Positions 44,615-54,800 of a stretch of DNA of 59,068 bases are shown piece by piece (the first letter of the stretch is position 1; every line of letters starts with the position of its first letter). A program made the translations under genes and the position numbers. Source of the DNA: Bacillota bacterium (GTDB lineage Bacteria > Bacillota > Bacilli > Paenibacillales > Paenibacillaceae). The stretch is taken from the NCBI GenBank assembly GCA_023433615.1, contig JAEZCJ010000027.1, positions 1 to 59,068 on the forward strand, read 5' to 3'. A model generated the notes under the pieces. That model was not told the origin of the DNA. It saw only the letters and a program-made list of their open reading frames with translations, and searched no databases.

Positions 44615-45559
44615 ATGTCCGACGCTTATCCGCAGCTAGACGATCGCTTCCGCTTAGAACGGCTGCAGCTTCCGCAAGGGACGATCCGCATGGTTCTGGA
44701 TACCGATACGTATAACGAGATCGACGATCAGTTCGCGGTCGTCTATGCGCTTAGCGCTCCCGAACGATTGCGGGTGGAGGCGCTGTGCGCGGCTCCCTTC
44801 TTCAACGAATTGTCCGACGGTCCGGAGGACGGGATGGTGAAGAGCTATGCGGAGCTGCAGCGCATCGTCGGCGTCATGGGCAAGACAGGCCGAGTGCCGA
44901 TCTACGAGGGCTCGCGCTGCTATATGCAGGCAGCGAAGGAGCCTGTAGAGAGCGAAGCGGCGCGCCGGATCGTCGAGCTCGCGCTCGCGTCGCCGATGGA
45001 CGATCCGCTCTATGTCGTCGGGATCGGCGCCATCACGAACGTGGCTTCCGCGATCTTGATGGATCCTTCCATCATCGAGCGTATCGTGGTCGTATGGCTC
45101 GGCGGCAATGCTCCGTGGTGGAAGGATACGCGGGAATTCAACCTGATTCAGGACGTGCATGCAGCCCGAGTGCTGTTCGACAGCGGCGTGCCGCTCGTCA
45201 CGATGCCTTGCATGGGCGTCGTGTCGCATCTCTCGACGACCAAGGCAGAGATTGACGCGCATCTGCGAGGACAGGGACCGATCGGAGATTACTTGGCCGA
45301 TACTTACGAGACATGCAGCAAGGATCATTACGCGTATTCGCGCGTCATCTGGGATATCTCGACGATCGCATACCTGCTGGACGAGCGATTGGTGCCGGTG
45401 AACGTTGTGCACAGCCCGGTGCTGAACGACGGCGGCACATGGAGCGTCGACGCGCGCAGGCACCTGATCAAGACGGCGTATTACGTGAATCGGGACGGGA
45501 TATTCCGCGATCTGTTCACGCGCGTGCGCGGGCTGGATGGGACTACGACGAGTTCGTAA
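44615..45559 (+). CDS. Nucleoside hydrolase (IUNH family)
   Basis: 314 residues. DTDTYNEIDDQFAVVYAL is the calcium-binding Asp cluster of inosine-uridine-preferring nucleoside hydrolases, and GIGAITNVASAI is the second motif. The rest follows the Rossmann-like fold, though the C-terminal His region is not obvious, so the substrate may differ from common nucleosides. Ribosome site AAGGGGGA. Preceded by a cre-like site. Confidence 0.88.
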   Translation: MSDAYPQLDDRFRLERLQLPQGTIRMVLDTDTYNEIDDQFAVVYALSAPERLRVEALCAAPFFNELSDGPEDGMVKSYAELQRIVGVMGKTGRVPIYEGSRCYMQAAKEPVESEAARRIVELALASPMDDPLYVVGIGAITNVASAILMDPSIIERIVVVWLGGNAPWWKDTREFNLIQDVHAARVLFDSGVPLVTMPCMGVVSHLSTTKAEIDAHLRGQGPIGDYLADTYETCSKDHYAYSRVIWDISTIAYLLDERLVPVNVVHSPVLNDGGTWSVDARRHLIKTAYYVNRDGIFRDLFTRVRGLDGTTTSS

Positions 45560-45692
45560 CGAAAGTCCAGGCAAGACCGGGGCAAGGTGTGGGCGAGAGC
45601 AGGCCAAGCACAGGCCGATTGATGCGTAACAGGATCCGTGCATGGCCAACCTTATCAACGACTAACTATACATGTGAAGGGGCAAGAGACGC

Positions 45693-45992
45693 ATGCAAGC
45701 AATTGAACTCGGACACGAATCGAGCTATGAGCGATTCCCCGCAGAGGTGAAGCTGGGAAGGGATTCGTATTACTTGACCCGCTGCGGCGACGGCTATCGT
45801 CTGCTCTCGCGCGTCTGTCCGCACGCCGGTTACTTGGTCGAGGAAGAGAACGATGAGCTGTACTGCTTCATGCATGGCTGGTCGTTCGATAAGTCGACGG
45901 GCAGATGCTTCAACGTTCCGTCAGCGGAGTTGATGTCGTATGACGTCGAGGTCAGGGACGGAGTGCTGGTGGCCGTGCTGCCAGGCGAATGA
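45693..45992 (+). CDS. Small Rieske [2Fe-2S] protein
   Basis: 99 residues, a stand-alone Rieske fold. Cluster ligands are in VCPHAG (about residues 42-46) and CFMHGW (about residues 59-64), with FDKSTGRCFNVP following. It probably passes electrons to an oxygenase or reductase not identified here. Ribosome site GAAGGGG. It sits between the nucleoside hydrolase and the biosynthetic cluster and may belong to neither; the cluster has its own promoter. Confidence 0.88.
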   Translation: MQAIELGHESSYERFPAEVKLGRDSYYLTRCGDGYRLLSRVCPHAGYLVEEENDELYCFMHGWSFDKSTGRCFNVPSAELMSYDVEVRDGVLVAVLPGE

Positions 45993-46025
45993 ATCGCCTG
46001 GCGGCATGTATCTTGAAAATTCCTA

Positions 46026-46054
46026 TTTCCAATTTATCTCACATTCAGTATAAT
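46026..46054 (+). promoter_or_regulatory. Sigma-A promoter of the biosynthetic cluster
   Basis: TTTCCA (46026-46031), 17-bp spacer, perfect TATAAT (46049-46054). About 110-130 nt of leader separate it from the thioesterase gene. Confidence 0.6.
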
Positions 46055-46065
46055 GAGTGGTATTA

Positions 46066-46167
46066 ATGTTACGGGTTTCCAATTTCGGGCTCGTACGAGG
46101 AGGCGTGGTAAGCGATCAAGAAGAGTTGCAGAAGTCCATTCTAATTTTGGAAGAAGGTGAATCATAA
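46066..46167 (+). CDS. Small upstream ORF before the biosynthetic cluster
   Basis: 33 residues from ATG 46066 (ending DQEELQKSILILEEGES), or about 20 residues from GTG 46105 behind the GAGGAGG at 46097-46103. Its last codons contain the AGAAGGTGA ribosome site of the thioesterase gene, so its translation could govern the next start. ATG 46066 is very close to the predicted transcript start. It could be a leader peptide, or chance. Confidence 0.35.
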   Translation: MLRVSNFGLVRGGVVSDQEELQKSILILEEGES

Positions 46168-46181
46168 TTTGTGTCAGTAGC

Positions 46182-46976
46182 GTGCATGCAGTCACGTTAT
46201 ACGCCCTGCCTTATGCAGGCGGCTCATCAACCGCGATTTACAACAGATGGAGGCCCTATCTGCACGCGGCAATCGAGCTTGCTCCAATCGAACTGGCGGG
46301 CCGAGGCGCGAGATTGGGCGAGCCCTTCTACGCCGATATGGACGAAGCGGCAGAGGATGCAGCCGCGCAGATCATCGCGCATTGCGAGTCTCGGTCATCG
46401 GATCGGATGATCGCGATCTTCGGGCACAGCATGGGCAGTACGCTGGCCTTCGAAGTCTGCCGTCGATTATCCGCAATCGGCAGCAGGGCCGCACCTTCTC
46501 ATCTATTCTGCTCGGGTCGAGCAGCTCCTCAAGCCCCGAACAAAAGAAAGCGCATACATAACTTGTCCGATGAACAATTCCAGGAAGAGATCCTGCGGCT
46601 AGGGGCCACGCCTGCCGCGGTATTCCAAGAGAAGGCGCTTCTTGAGATTTACTTGCCGATCCTGCGAGCCGACTATACCCTGATTGAGCAATACCGCTAT
46701 CGAGAGGGCGGTGCGCGATTGTCCTGCGATCTGACCGTGCTTCACGGTACGGAAGAGGACTTGACGCCTGAGTACCTTGAAGGTTGGAGATTGCATACGA
46801 GCGGGAATTATCGGCGCATGAGCTTTCCGGGCGGGCATTTTTATATGAACGAACAGACGCGTCAGGTTGCGGAATGGCTGAATCGGACGCTTCTTCGCGA
46901 GGTTCAGCTGTATGACCGCATCTATGCCGGCGTACAATCGATAGAAAGCAGCGTGAAGGATGATTATCGCAAATGA
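46182..46976 (+). CDS. Type II thioesterase of the NRPS cluster
   Basis: 264 residues, an alpha/beta hydrolase. LPYAGGSS at the N-terminus is the family mark, the nucleophile is Ser83 in GHSMG, and the His is in GGHFYMNE. It frees stalled or misprimed acyl groups from carrier domains. The start is unclear: GTG 46182 gives the usual length but lies 22 nt from the AGAAGGTGA site; ATT 46167 sits at the right distance in the same frame. It overlaps the ABC transporter gene by 17 bp. Confidence 0.88.
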   Translation: MHAVTLYALPYAGGSSTAIYNRWRPYLHAAIELAPIELAGRGARLGEPFYADMDEAAEDAAAQIIAHCESRSSDRMIAIFGHSMGSTLAFEVCRRLSAIGSRAAPSHLFCSGRAAPQAPNKRKRIHNLSDEQFQEEILRLGATPAAVFQEKALLEIYLPILRADYTLIEQYRYREGGARLSCDLTVLHGTEEDLTPEYLEGWRLHTSGNYRRMSFPGGHFYMNEQTRQVAEWLNRTLLREVQLYDRIYAGVQSIESSVKDDYRK

Positions 46977-48804
46977 ATCGTCAGACCGCAAAGCGGCGTC
47001 CCGAAGACGGGTTGCTTCTGCCGCGCTTAGCGGTCTCGTCCTCCTGTGGCTTGCCTACTGCATCTACGAGATGCCCCGCGTCCTGTTCGGAAGAAGTTCC
47101 GGCGATTGGTCCGGACTACTAGCATGGTTAGGCGGGTACCGGGGGATCGCAATGCTCGGCGCAGCCGTCGTCGCCTCGTTCTTGTATATGTGGCTTCGCA
47201 AGAAGCATGGCAAGCCGGTTCGCACTTACGCGCTCCTTACCGGACTCAGCATGGTCAGCGGTTTGGGCCACGCGCTCGTCATCTTCATCATTAACGAGGC
47301 GCTGGCCGGAGGCGTGTCCAATCGATACCTGTCTATTTATTTTATTCTCGGCATTTCGCTCTTCGCATTCTGCCAGATCGTGATCCGAAGCTGGCTGGTT
47401 CGCCTATCCAACGAGATCGTGTACGAGAAACGGATGGCGCTGGCGGGGGCTATCTTGAATACGACGTATAAACAGCTGGAAGGCGTCGAGGCGGGCAAAA
47501 TAAAGGCTAGCCTGAGCCATGATGCCAACGTTGTCAGCAGATTGGCCAACCTGCTGGTCAGCGTCGCTTCATGGTCTTGCACGATCGTGTTCGGCTTCAT
47601 CTACCTCGGACTCATTCATCTATACGGCATGCTGTTCACATTGGCCGTTGTCGGCGTAACTGCTATCTTGTTCGTCCTTATGGGGAAGTCGGCCAATCGG
47701 CTCTGGGAGCAGAATCGGGACATTCAGAATCGTTTTTTTTCGCTTGTCGACGATATGCTGGGCGGATTCCGCGAGCTCTATCTTCACCGGGAGAAAAGAG
47801 ACGACTTCCAACGTACATTGGAGGACAGCTGCAGCGTAACCTGCGACAAGCAGGTTCGAGCGGATACGCGAATGGCTTACGTCATCATCGCCGGCGAGGT
47901 GATGTTCGCGCTGGTGCTGTGTCTCGTCGTGTTTGTCTTTCCTTATATTTCGAAGGACTTCAGTGCCGATATGGTTAGCCGCTATATCATCGTCTTCCTC
48001 TATCTGACCGGGCCGCTGACCGCGATCCTGAATGCGATTCCGCAGCTGCTCCAGATTCGGTTAAGCTGGGCGCGCATGAATCAGATATTCGGGGAGTTGT
48101 CTTCGATGACGGAATCTTCGCCCCTCGAAGCGGCTGCAGTCCGGACGACCGGCGGCGTGTCACTGACATTGGCCGGCGTTGCCTACACCTATAGACAGAC
48201 TAACGGCGAGGCGTTTACCGTCGGACCGATCGACTATGAATTTCGGAGCGGCGAGACCGTATTCATTACAGGAGGCAACGGCAGCGGGAAGTCGACGCTC
48301 GCGAAATTGATGACCGGGCTATATCCGGCTGACCAAGGTGCCGTCCTGCTGAACGGCAAGGCGATGAAGCCCGAGGATTTGGGCTGTTATTACTCGGCCA
48401 TCTTCAGTGATATCTACCTGTTCGACAGGCTGTACGGCATCGATCTGACAGAGAAGATGGAGGAGGCAGCGCGCTACCTGGAACTGCTGCGGCTGCAAGA
48501 CAAAATCTCGCTTACGCCCGACGGCTTCAGCACGACGAAGCTGTCGACCGGCCAGCGCAAACGGCTTGCGCTGTTGATCAGCTATCTCGAGGATCGGCCG
48601 ATCTGCCTGTTCGATGAATGGGCAGCCGATCAGGATCCGGAGTTCCGGCAGCATTTTTACGAGGCGGTGCTGCCTGAATTGAAGGCGAAGGGGAAGTGCG
48701 TCATTGCCATCACGCATGACGACCGTTACTTCGATCGGGCGGATCGCTTGCTGAATATGGAGCTAGGACAGATCACGCGAACGGAAAGCTATGCCATGAA
48801 TTGA
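46960..48804 (+). CDS. Cyclic-peptide-export type ABC transporter (fused permease-ATPase)
   Basis: 614 residues. About six membrane helices within residues 20-365, then an ATPase with Walker A GGNGSGKST from residue 438, signature LSTGQRKRLAL and Walker B ICLFDEWAADQD. This is the SyrD/PvdE-type arrangement (cyclic peptide transporters), which export non-ribosomal peptides or their precursors. Followed 14 bp later by the NRPS gene, so its cargo is probably the cluster's product. Confidence 0.88.
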   Translation: MIIANESSDRKAASRRRVASAALSGLVLLWLAYCIYEMPRVLFGRSSGDWSGLLAWLGGYRGIAMLGAAVVASFLYMWLRKKHGKPVRTYALLTGLSMVSGLGHALVIFIINEALAGGVSNRYLSIYFILGISLFAFCQIVIRSWLVRLSNEIVYEKRMALAGAILNTTYKQLEGVEAGKIKASLSHDANVVSRLANLLVSVASWSCTIVFGFIYLGLIHLYGMLFTLAVVGVTAILFVLMGKSANRLWEQNRDIQNRFFSLVDDMLGGFRELYLHREKRDDFQRTLEDSCSVTCDKQVRADTRMAYVIIAGEVMFALVLCLVVFVFPYISKDFSADMVSRYIIVFLYLTGPLTAILNAIPQLLQIRLSWARMNQIFGELSSMTESSPLEAAAVRTTGGVSLTLAGVAYTYRQTNGEAFTVGPIDYEFRSGETVFITGGNGSGKSTLAKLMTGLYPADQGAVLLNGKAMKPEDLGCYYSAIFSDIYLFDRLYGIDLTEKMEEAARYLELLRLQDKISLTPDGFSTTKLSTGQRKRLALLISYLEDRPICLFDEWAADQDPEFRQHFYEAVLPELKAKGKCVIAITHDDRYFDRADRLLNMELGQITRTESYAMN

Positions 48805-48818
48805 CGAGGAGGATGCCA

Positions 48819-51800
48819 ATGGCGCAACTGGCTGGTCTAGGCGAGGTGCTGCTGGCTGCACGAAGCCGGCACGCGGGTATAACGGTGATCGGCAAGAAGC
48901 ACGACGAATATATCTCCTATGAGCAGCTCTATCAAGATGCTGTTTCCGTATTAGCCGTTCTTCAGGAGAGAGGAATGAAGCCAGGTGACGAGCTGCTGCT
49001 TCAGATCGAGGATGAACGAAAGTTCATGACGGTCTTCTGGGCAGCCGTACTCGGCGGTTTCATCGCGGTGCCGGTAACGGCCGGGAGAAGCGTCGAACTG
49101 CTCAGCAAGCTCAAGTCAATCAGCGGGCGAATGCGCAACCCCTATTGGGTTGCATCGGCAGCCATGGCTGACGGTATCGTGTCCTCAGGTGACCCGGATG
49201 ATGCCGATCGGGGACTTCCAGCGCTGCGGGAGCGGCTGCTGTACGCCGAACAACTGCTGTCTGGCGAGGCCAAGGGGATCATTCATCAGTCGAATAGGAG
49301 CGATCTGGCGTTTATCCAATACTCGTCAGGCTCAACGGGCGATCCGAAGGGCGTGATGCTGACGCATGAGAATCTGCTGACGAATATGGAGGCGATTCTA
49401 CTCGCTTCCGGTGCCACGGAAGCGGATCGTTCCTTAAGCTGGATGCCGCTTACGCATGACATGGGCTTGATCGGGTTTCACCTCAGCCCGATGCTGGGCG
49501 GGATGCAGCAGTATATCATGCCGACCGCGGCGTTCGTTCAGAAACCGATGCTGTGGCTGAGGAAAGCGAATGAATATCGCGCGACTTGTCTGGCATCTCC
49601 GAATTTCGGCTATAAGCATCTGCTAACTTACTTCGATCCGGATGGCGCGACTGATTGGGATTTGTCCTGCGTGCGCACGATCTTCAACGGCGCGGAGCCG
49701 ATCTCGGTTCCCTTATGCCGGCAATTCTTAGACGCGCTTGCGCCCTGCGGCTTGCGCGATACGGCAATGTTCCCGGTATACGGAATGGCGGAAGCCGGTC
49801 TTGCCGTGACGTTCCCGCCTCCCGAGGAGCGGATGCGAGCGGTCGAGCTGACGCGCGAATCGGCCGTTATCGGCCAGAACGCACAGCAGTACGAGACGGA
49901 ACAGCGAAGAAGCGGCGATGAAAGCGATGGGAGCGGCATCACGTTCGTGGACGTCGGGTACCCGGTCAAGGATTGCGAAGTTCGTATCGCGAGCGAGTTG
50001 GACCGGCCCGTGAACGAGGGCGTTATCGGACAAATTCAGATCCGAGGGGCGAACGTGACGAGCGGCTATTATCGCGACGACGCCGCAACTAGAGAGGCAT
50101 ATACGGCCGACGGATGGCTGCGTACGGGCGACATCGGCTTCATGCAGGAAGGCAGGCTTGTCGTCACGGGCCGAATGAAGGACATCCTGTTCATGAACGG
50201 CCAGAACGTGTACCCGCACGATATCGAGCAGATCGCGGCAACGGTGCCGGGTTTGGAGCTAGGCAAGGTGGCCGCATGCGGCGTACATGACCATGCGACC
50301 GGCACGGAGCAACTGCTGCTCTTCCTGCTGCATCGAGGCAGGCTGGACCCGTTCCTGCCGCTGGCCGAACAGGTGGGTCAGACGATTAACCGAATGACCG
50401 GTTACGCTGCGCTGCATGTGCTTCCGGTGAAGCATATCCCGAAGACGACCAGCGGTAAAATTCAACGTTACAAGCTTACAGCCCAATACGAGAGGGGGGA
50501 ATTCATAAGCACGATCGCTGAGTTGGAGGCGATCCGTTCGGCGAGCAGACTGACATCAGCGGAAGATGAAGACGGATCGGAAGTCGAAGCAGATCCTGTC
50601 GTGCTTGCCATGCTGCAGCTGTGGGCCGAGGCATTCAAGCGCCCTATCGACAAGATGCGGAGTGACGATCATTTCTTCGAGATCGGCGGGAATTCGCTCC
50701 AGGCGATGATGATGCTCGCGCAGGCAAACCGAAGGTTCGGCGTCGAAGCAACGCTGCAGGATCTCTTCGCCCACCCGACGCCTGCGGCTTTCGCAGCCTG
50801 CATCGCAAGCAAAGAGGAAGTGCTCCGCTTCGGGTTGCTGCGACGGCATGAGGAGGCACGGGCGCAGGAGATCTGCCCGACCACGTCGGCTCAGCGCCGA
50901 ATATTCGTCCAACAGCAAGCGCGCGGGATCGGAACGGCATATAACGTGCCGAACGCGCTTCGCATAGATGGCGAATTCGATGTTGAACGGGCAGCGGCAG
51001 CCTTAAGTCGGTTAGTCGAGAGGCATGAGCCGCTTCGCACCTGTTATGAATGGCATGAAGGCGAGTTGATGCAGCGCATCAGCAAGGATGCCGTGCTTCA
51101 CGTGGATTATGACGAGGTTCCGGAATCGGAGATCGAGCTGCTGCATCGACGCTTCGTCCGCCCATTCGAGCTGGCAGCGGCACCCTTGTTCCGGTCAGCC
51201 ATTGTGAAGTGCGGGCCTAAGCTCCATTATCTGTTCACGGATACCCATCATATCGCGTGCGACGGCCTGTCGCTGCTCATGCTTCTGAGCGAATGGGCGC
51301 AACTATACCGCGGAGAGACGCTTCAACCGCTAACGCTGCAGTATAGAGACTATGCCTGGCATGAGCGGAGCCTGGTTCAATCGGAACGGGTCGCGGCACA
51401 GGAAGCCTATTGGAAGGAGAAGCTGCGAGGCGATCTGCCGCTTCTGCAGCTGCCAGCAGCGAGGGTTCGCGGAACCGAGCGGTCCTTCGAGGGCAGTCAA
51501 GTGAGCATCACATTGCCGCATGAGACGGTCGTGATGCTCGAGCAGCTTGCCAAGCGGCAGTCCTCGACGCTCTATGCCGCGTTGTTCACCCTGTATGCGC
51601 TGATGATCGCCCGCTATGCGAATCAAGACGAGGTAATCATCGGTGCGCTTGTCGCAGGCCGCACGCACCCCGATACGGCAGCCATGCTGGGCATGTTCAA
51701 CAACTATCTGCCCGTTCGGTTCAGCATGAATAGCGGCGGCACATTCCTCGCATGCTTAGCCGCCATGAACGGCACATTGCTGGAAGCATTCGCGCATCAG

Positions 51801-54800
51801 GAAGTCCCCTATGAGCGTATCGTGGAGCTGTCCGAAACCCGCATCGACCACGCGCGCAATCCGCTGTTCGATACGATGGTCATCCTGCATAATCAGCTGG
51901 ATGCGACGGCCGCGATATCGATTGACGGAGCGGAGCTGAGACGGCTGACGTTCGATACGGGCACCGCGAAGCTCGACCTCAAGCTCGATCTGTTCCCGGA
52001 ACCGAACGGCGGCATCGCATGCATCTTCGAATACGATCGTTCGCAGTTCGATCGGACCATGATCGAGATGATGGCATCGCACTACATGACCTTAGCTAAC
52101 GCTGCGCTGGCTGAGCCTGATACGGACACCGGACGCCTGATCATGCTCACGGAACGGGAACAGCGCATGCTCGAGGCATTCAACAAGACGGCGGCACCTT
52201 ATCCGGACCGCAAGTTGATCCATACTTATGTTGCAGAGCATGCCCGCAATGGCGGCCTCGCGCCGGCAATCCGCTTCGGCGAACAGAGCTTATCCTACGG
52301 CGATCTGAATGCGCGGGCCGATCGCCTGGCCCGCGTCCTGCGCAGCTTAGGCGTCGGCCGCGATATGGTCGTCGGACTGCTGTCGGAACGCAGCTTGGAC
52401 ATGATGGTCGGATTGTTCGCGATCCTAAAAGCAGGCGGTGCCTATCTGCCTCTCTCGCCGCAGCTGCCCGAGGAGCGGATTGCCTACATGCTGACCGACA
52501 GCAATGCGGCACTTCTGTTGGCCGACGAGCCGTCGAGCCTGCGAAGCCTGCCGTTCGAAGGCGACGTGATCTGTCTTCGCGATGCCCACGACTTGGGGGT
52601 CGAGGAAGGCTTGTTCGGGGGCGATCTTCACGAAGCCGCGGACCCGGACTCGCTGGCCTATGTCATCTACACGTCCGGATCCACCGGCAGACCGAAGGGC
52701 GTCATGGTCGAGCATCGCGCACTCATGAATCGACTGCACTGGATGCAGAAGCAATACCCGCTCGGACCGCAGGATGTCATCCTGCAGAAGACATCCATCC
52801 TGTTCGACGTCTCTGTCTGGGAACTGCTGTGGTGGTCGATGTCAGGGGCATCGGTCGTGCTGCTGGAGCCGGGAGCGGAGAAGGATCCGATAGCCGTCGC
52901 GCAGGCGATCGATGCGGGGAAGGTAACGACGATCCATTATGTTCCCTCGATGCTGAGCGTCTTCCTACAGCATGCCGAGAAGCGAACGTTCGATGTTCGG
53001 CTTCTGGACAGCCTGAAGCTCGTGTTCGCGAGCGGCGAAGCGCTGCAGGTGCAGCATGTCGAACAATTCCGAGCGTGCATGCCGCAGCATTGCCGGCTGA
53101 TCAATCTGTACGGCCCGACGGAGGCGGCTATCGATGTCTCCTATTACGAATGCCATTCGGCGGATGGCGACAAGACCGTCCCGATCGGGAAGCCGATCGC
53201 GAATATTCAGCTCCACGTGTTGAGCCGCGACCTGCAGCCGCAGCCGATCGGCGTCCCGGGGGAATTGTATATCGGCGGGGCAGGCTTGGCGCGCGGTTAC
53301 GCGAACAAGCCGGAGATGACGAACGAGCGATTCGTGCCGAATCCCTTCATGCCTGGAGAGAGGTTGTACCGTACCGGCGATCTGGCGTGCTGGATGGCCG
53401 CCGGCGATCTCGATTATAGGGGCCGTGTCGACCATCAAGTCAAAATACGCGGTTACCGGATCGAGCTGGGCGAGATCGAACGGACGCTGCTGCGGCATGA
53501 GGCGGTTGCCGAGGCTGTGGTGACGTTGCAACGGGATGATGCCGGCGATCCCTATCTAGCTGCATATCTCGTCTCGAATCCTGCAGTAGACGATACGAAT
53601 TGGAGTGCTTATCTCGGGAATGAGCTGCCTTCGTATATGATTCCGCAACACTTTGTATCGATGTCTGCCATGCCCCTGACGAGCAGCGGAAAGGTTGACC
53701 GTCATGCGCTGCCGGCGCCGATTCGACATGCTTCTGCTTCCGCGGAGGAGTGTGTTGAGCCGATGACAGCGCTGGAGCGCAGGTTAGCAGAAATCTGGAA
53801 GACATTGCTGGGCGTCGGCCAAGTCGGAGCGAACAGTCATTTTTACGCGCTGGGAGGTCACTCCCTGAAGGCGGCGGCACTCATCGCGCTGATTCACAAG
53901 GAATTCGGCATCGTCGTCCCGCTTGGCGAATGGATGAAGCTGCCGACCGTGAAGCGGCTTGCCGAGCTGCTGGCGAGCGGCGAAGCGGAAGCCGCGGCGC
54001 CGATCGAGATTGTCTCTGCCCGGCCGCACTACCCGGTATCGCCGGCGCAGCGAAGGTTGTTCATCCTGCAACAGCTCGATCCGCAGGATACGAGCTACCA
54101 GCTCCCTGTCGCCTTCAAGCTGGCTGGAAGACTGGATTGCGGCCGGCTGGAAGGCGCTTATCGGGAGCTGATCCGTCGCCACGAAGCACTGCGCACGTCA
54201 TTCAAGCTCGTGGACGGACATCCCGTTCAAGTCGTGCATGAGGAAGTGCCGTTCTGCCTGGAAGAGCTTCAATCTCCGGAGGACGTGCAGCCGAATGCGA
54301 TTCTGGCGGAATACGTCAGACCGTTCGCGCTCGCCGAAGCGCCTCTGATGCGCGGAGCCGTCATGCGGATGTCCAAGGATGAGCATCTGCTGTTGTTCGA
54401 CATGCATCACCTCATCGCCGACGGGCTGTCAGCCGGCATCATGGCGGAAGAGCTGATGCGGCTCTACGGCGGGGAACAGCTTGTACCGCTTGCCGTGCAA
54501 TATAAGGACTACGCAGCTTGGCAGTTGAAGCGGAGCGCTTCCGATACGCTGCTTCGCCAAGAGCGCTATTGGTTGACGGAATTGGAAGGCGAGCTTCCCG
54601 TGCTGCAGCTGCCGACCGACTATGCGCGTCCGCAGGTACGAAGCACGCGCGGCGACGAGGTCAGCCTGCAGTTGGATGCGGTTCTTCTGGCAAGTCTCCG
54701 CAGTCTGGCATCTGCCGAGGAGACGACGCTGTACTGCGTGCTGCTGAGCGCTTATGCCGCCATGCTGTCACAGTACGCAAACCAAGACGAACTGATCGTC

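Noticed and set aside
46171..46410. GTG-started frame at the front of the thioesterase gene
   Set aside because: It has a well-placed ribosome site but gives a sequence without similarity, while the overlapping frame holds the thioesterase N-terminus LPYAGG.
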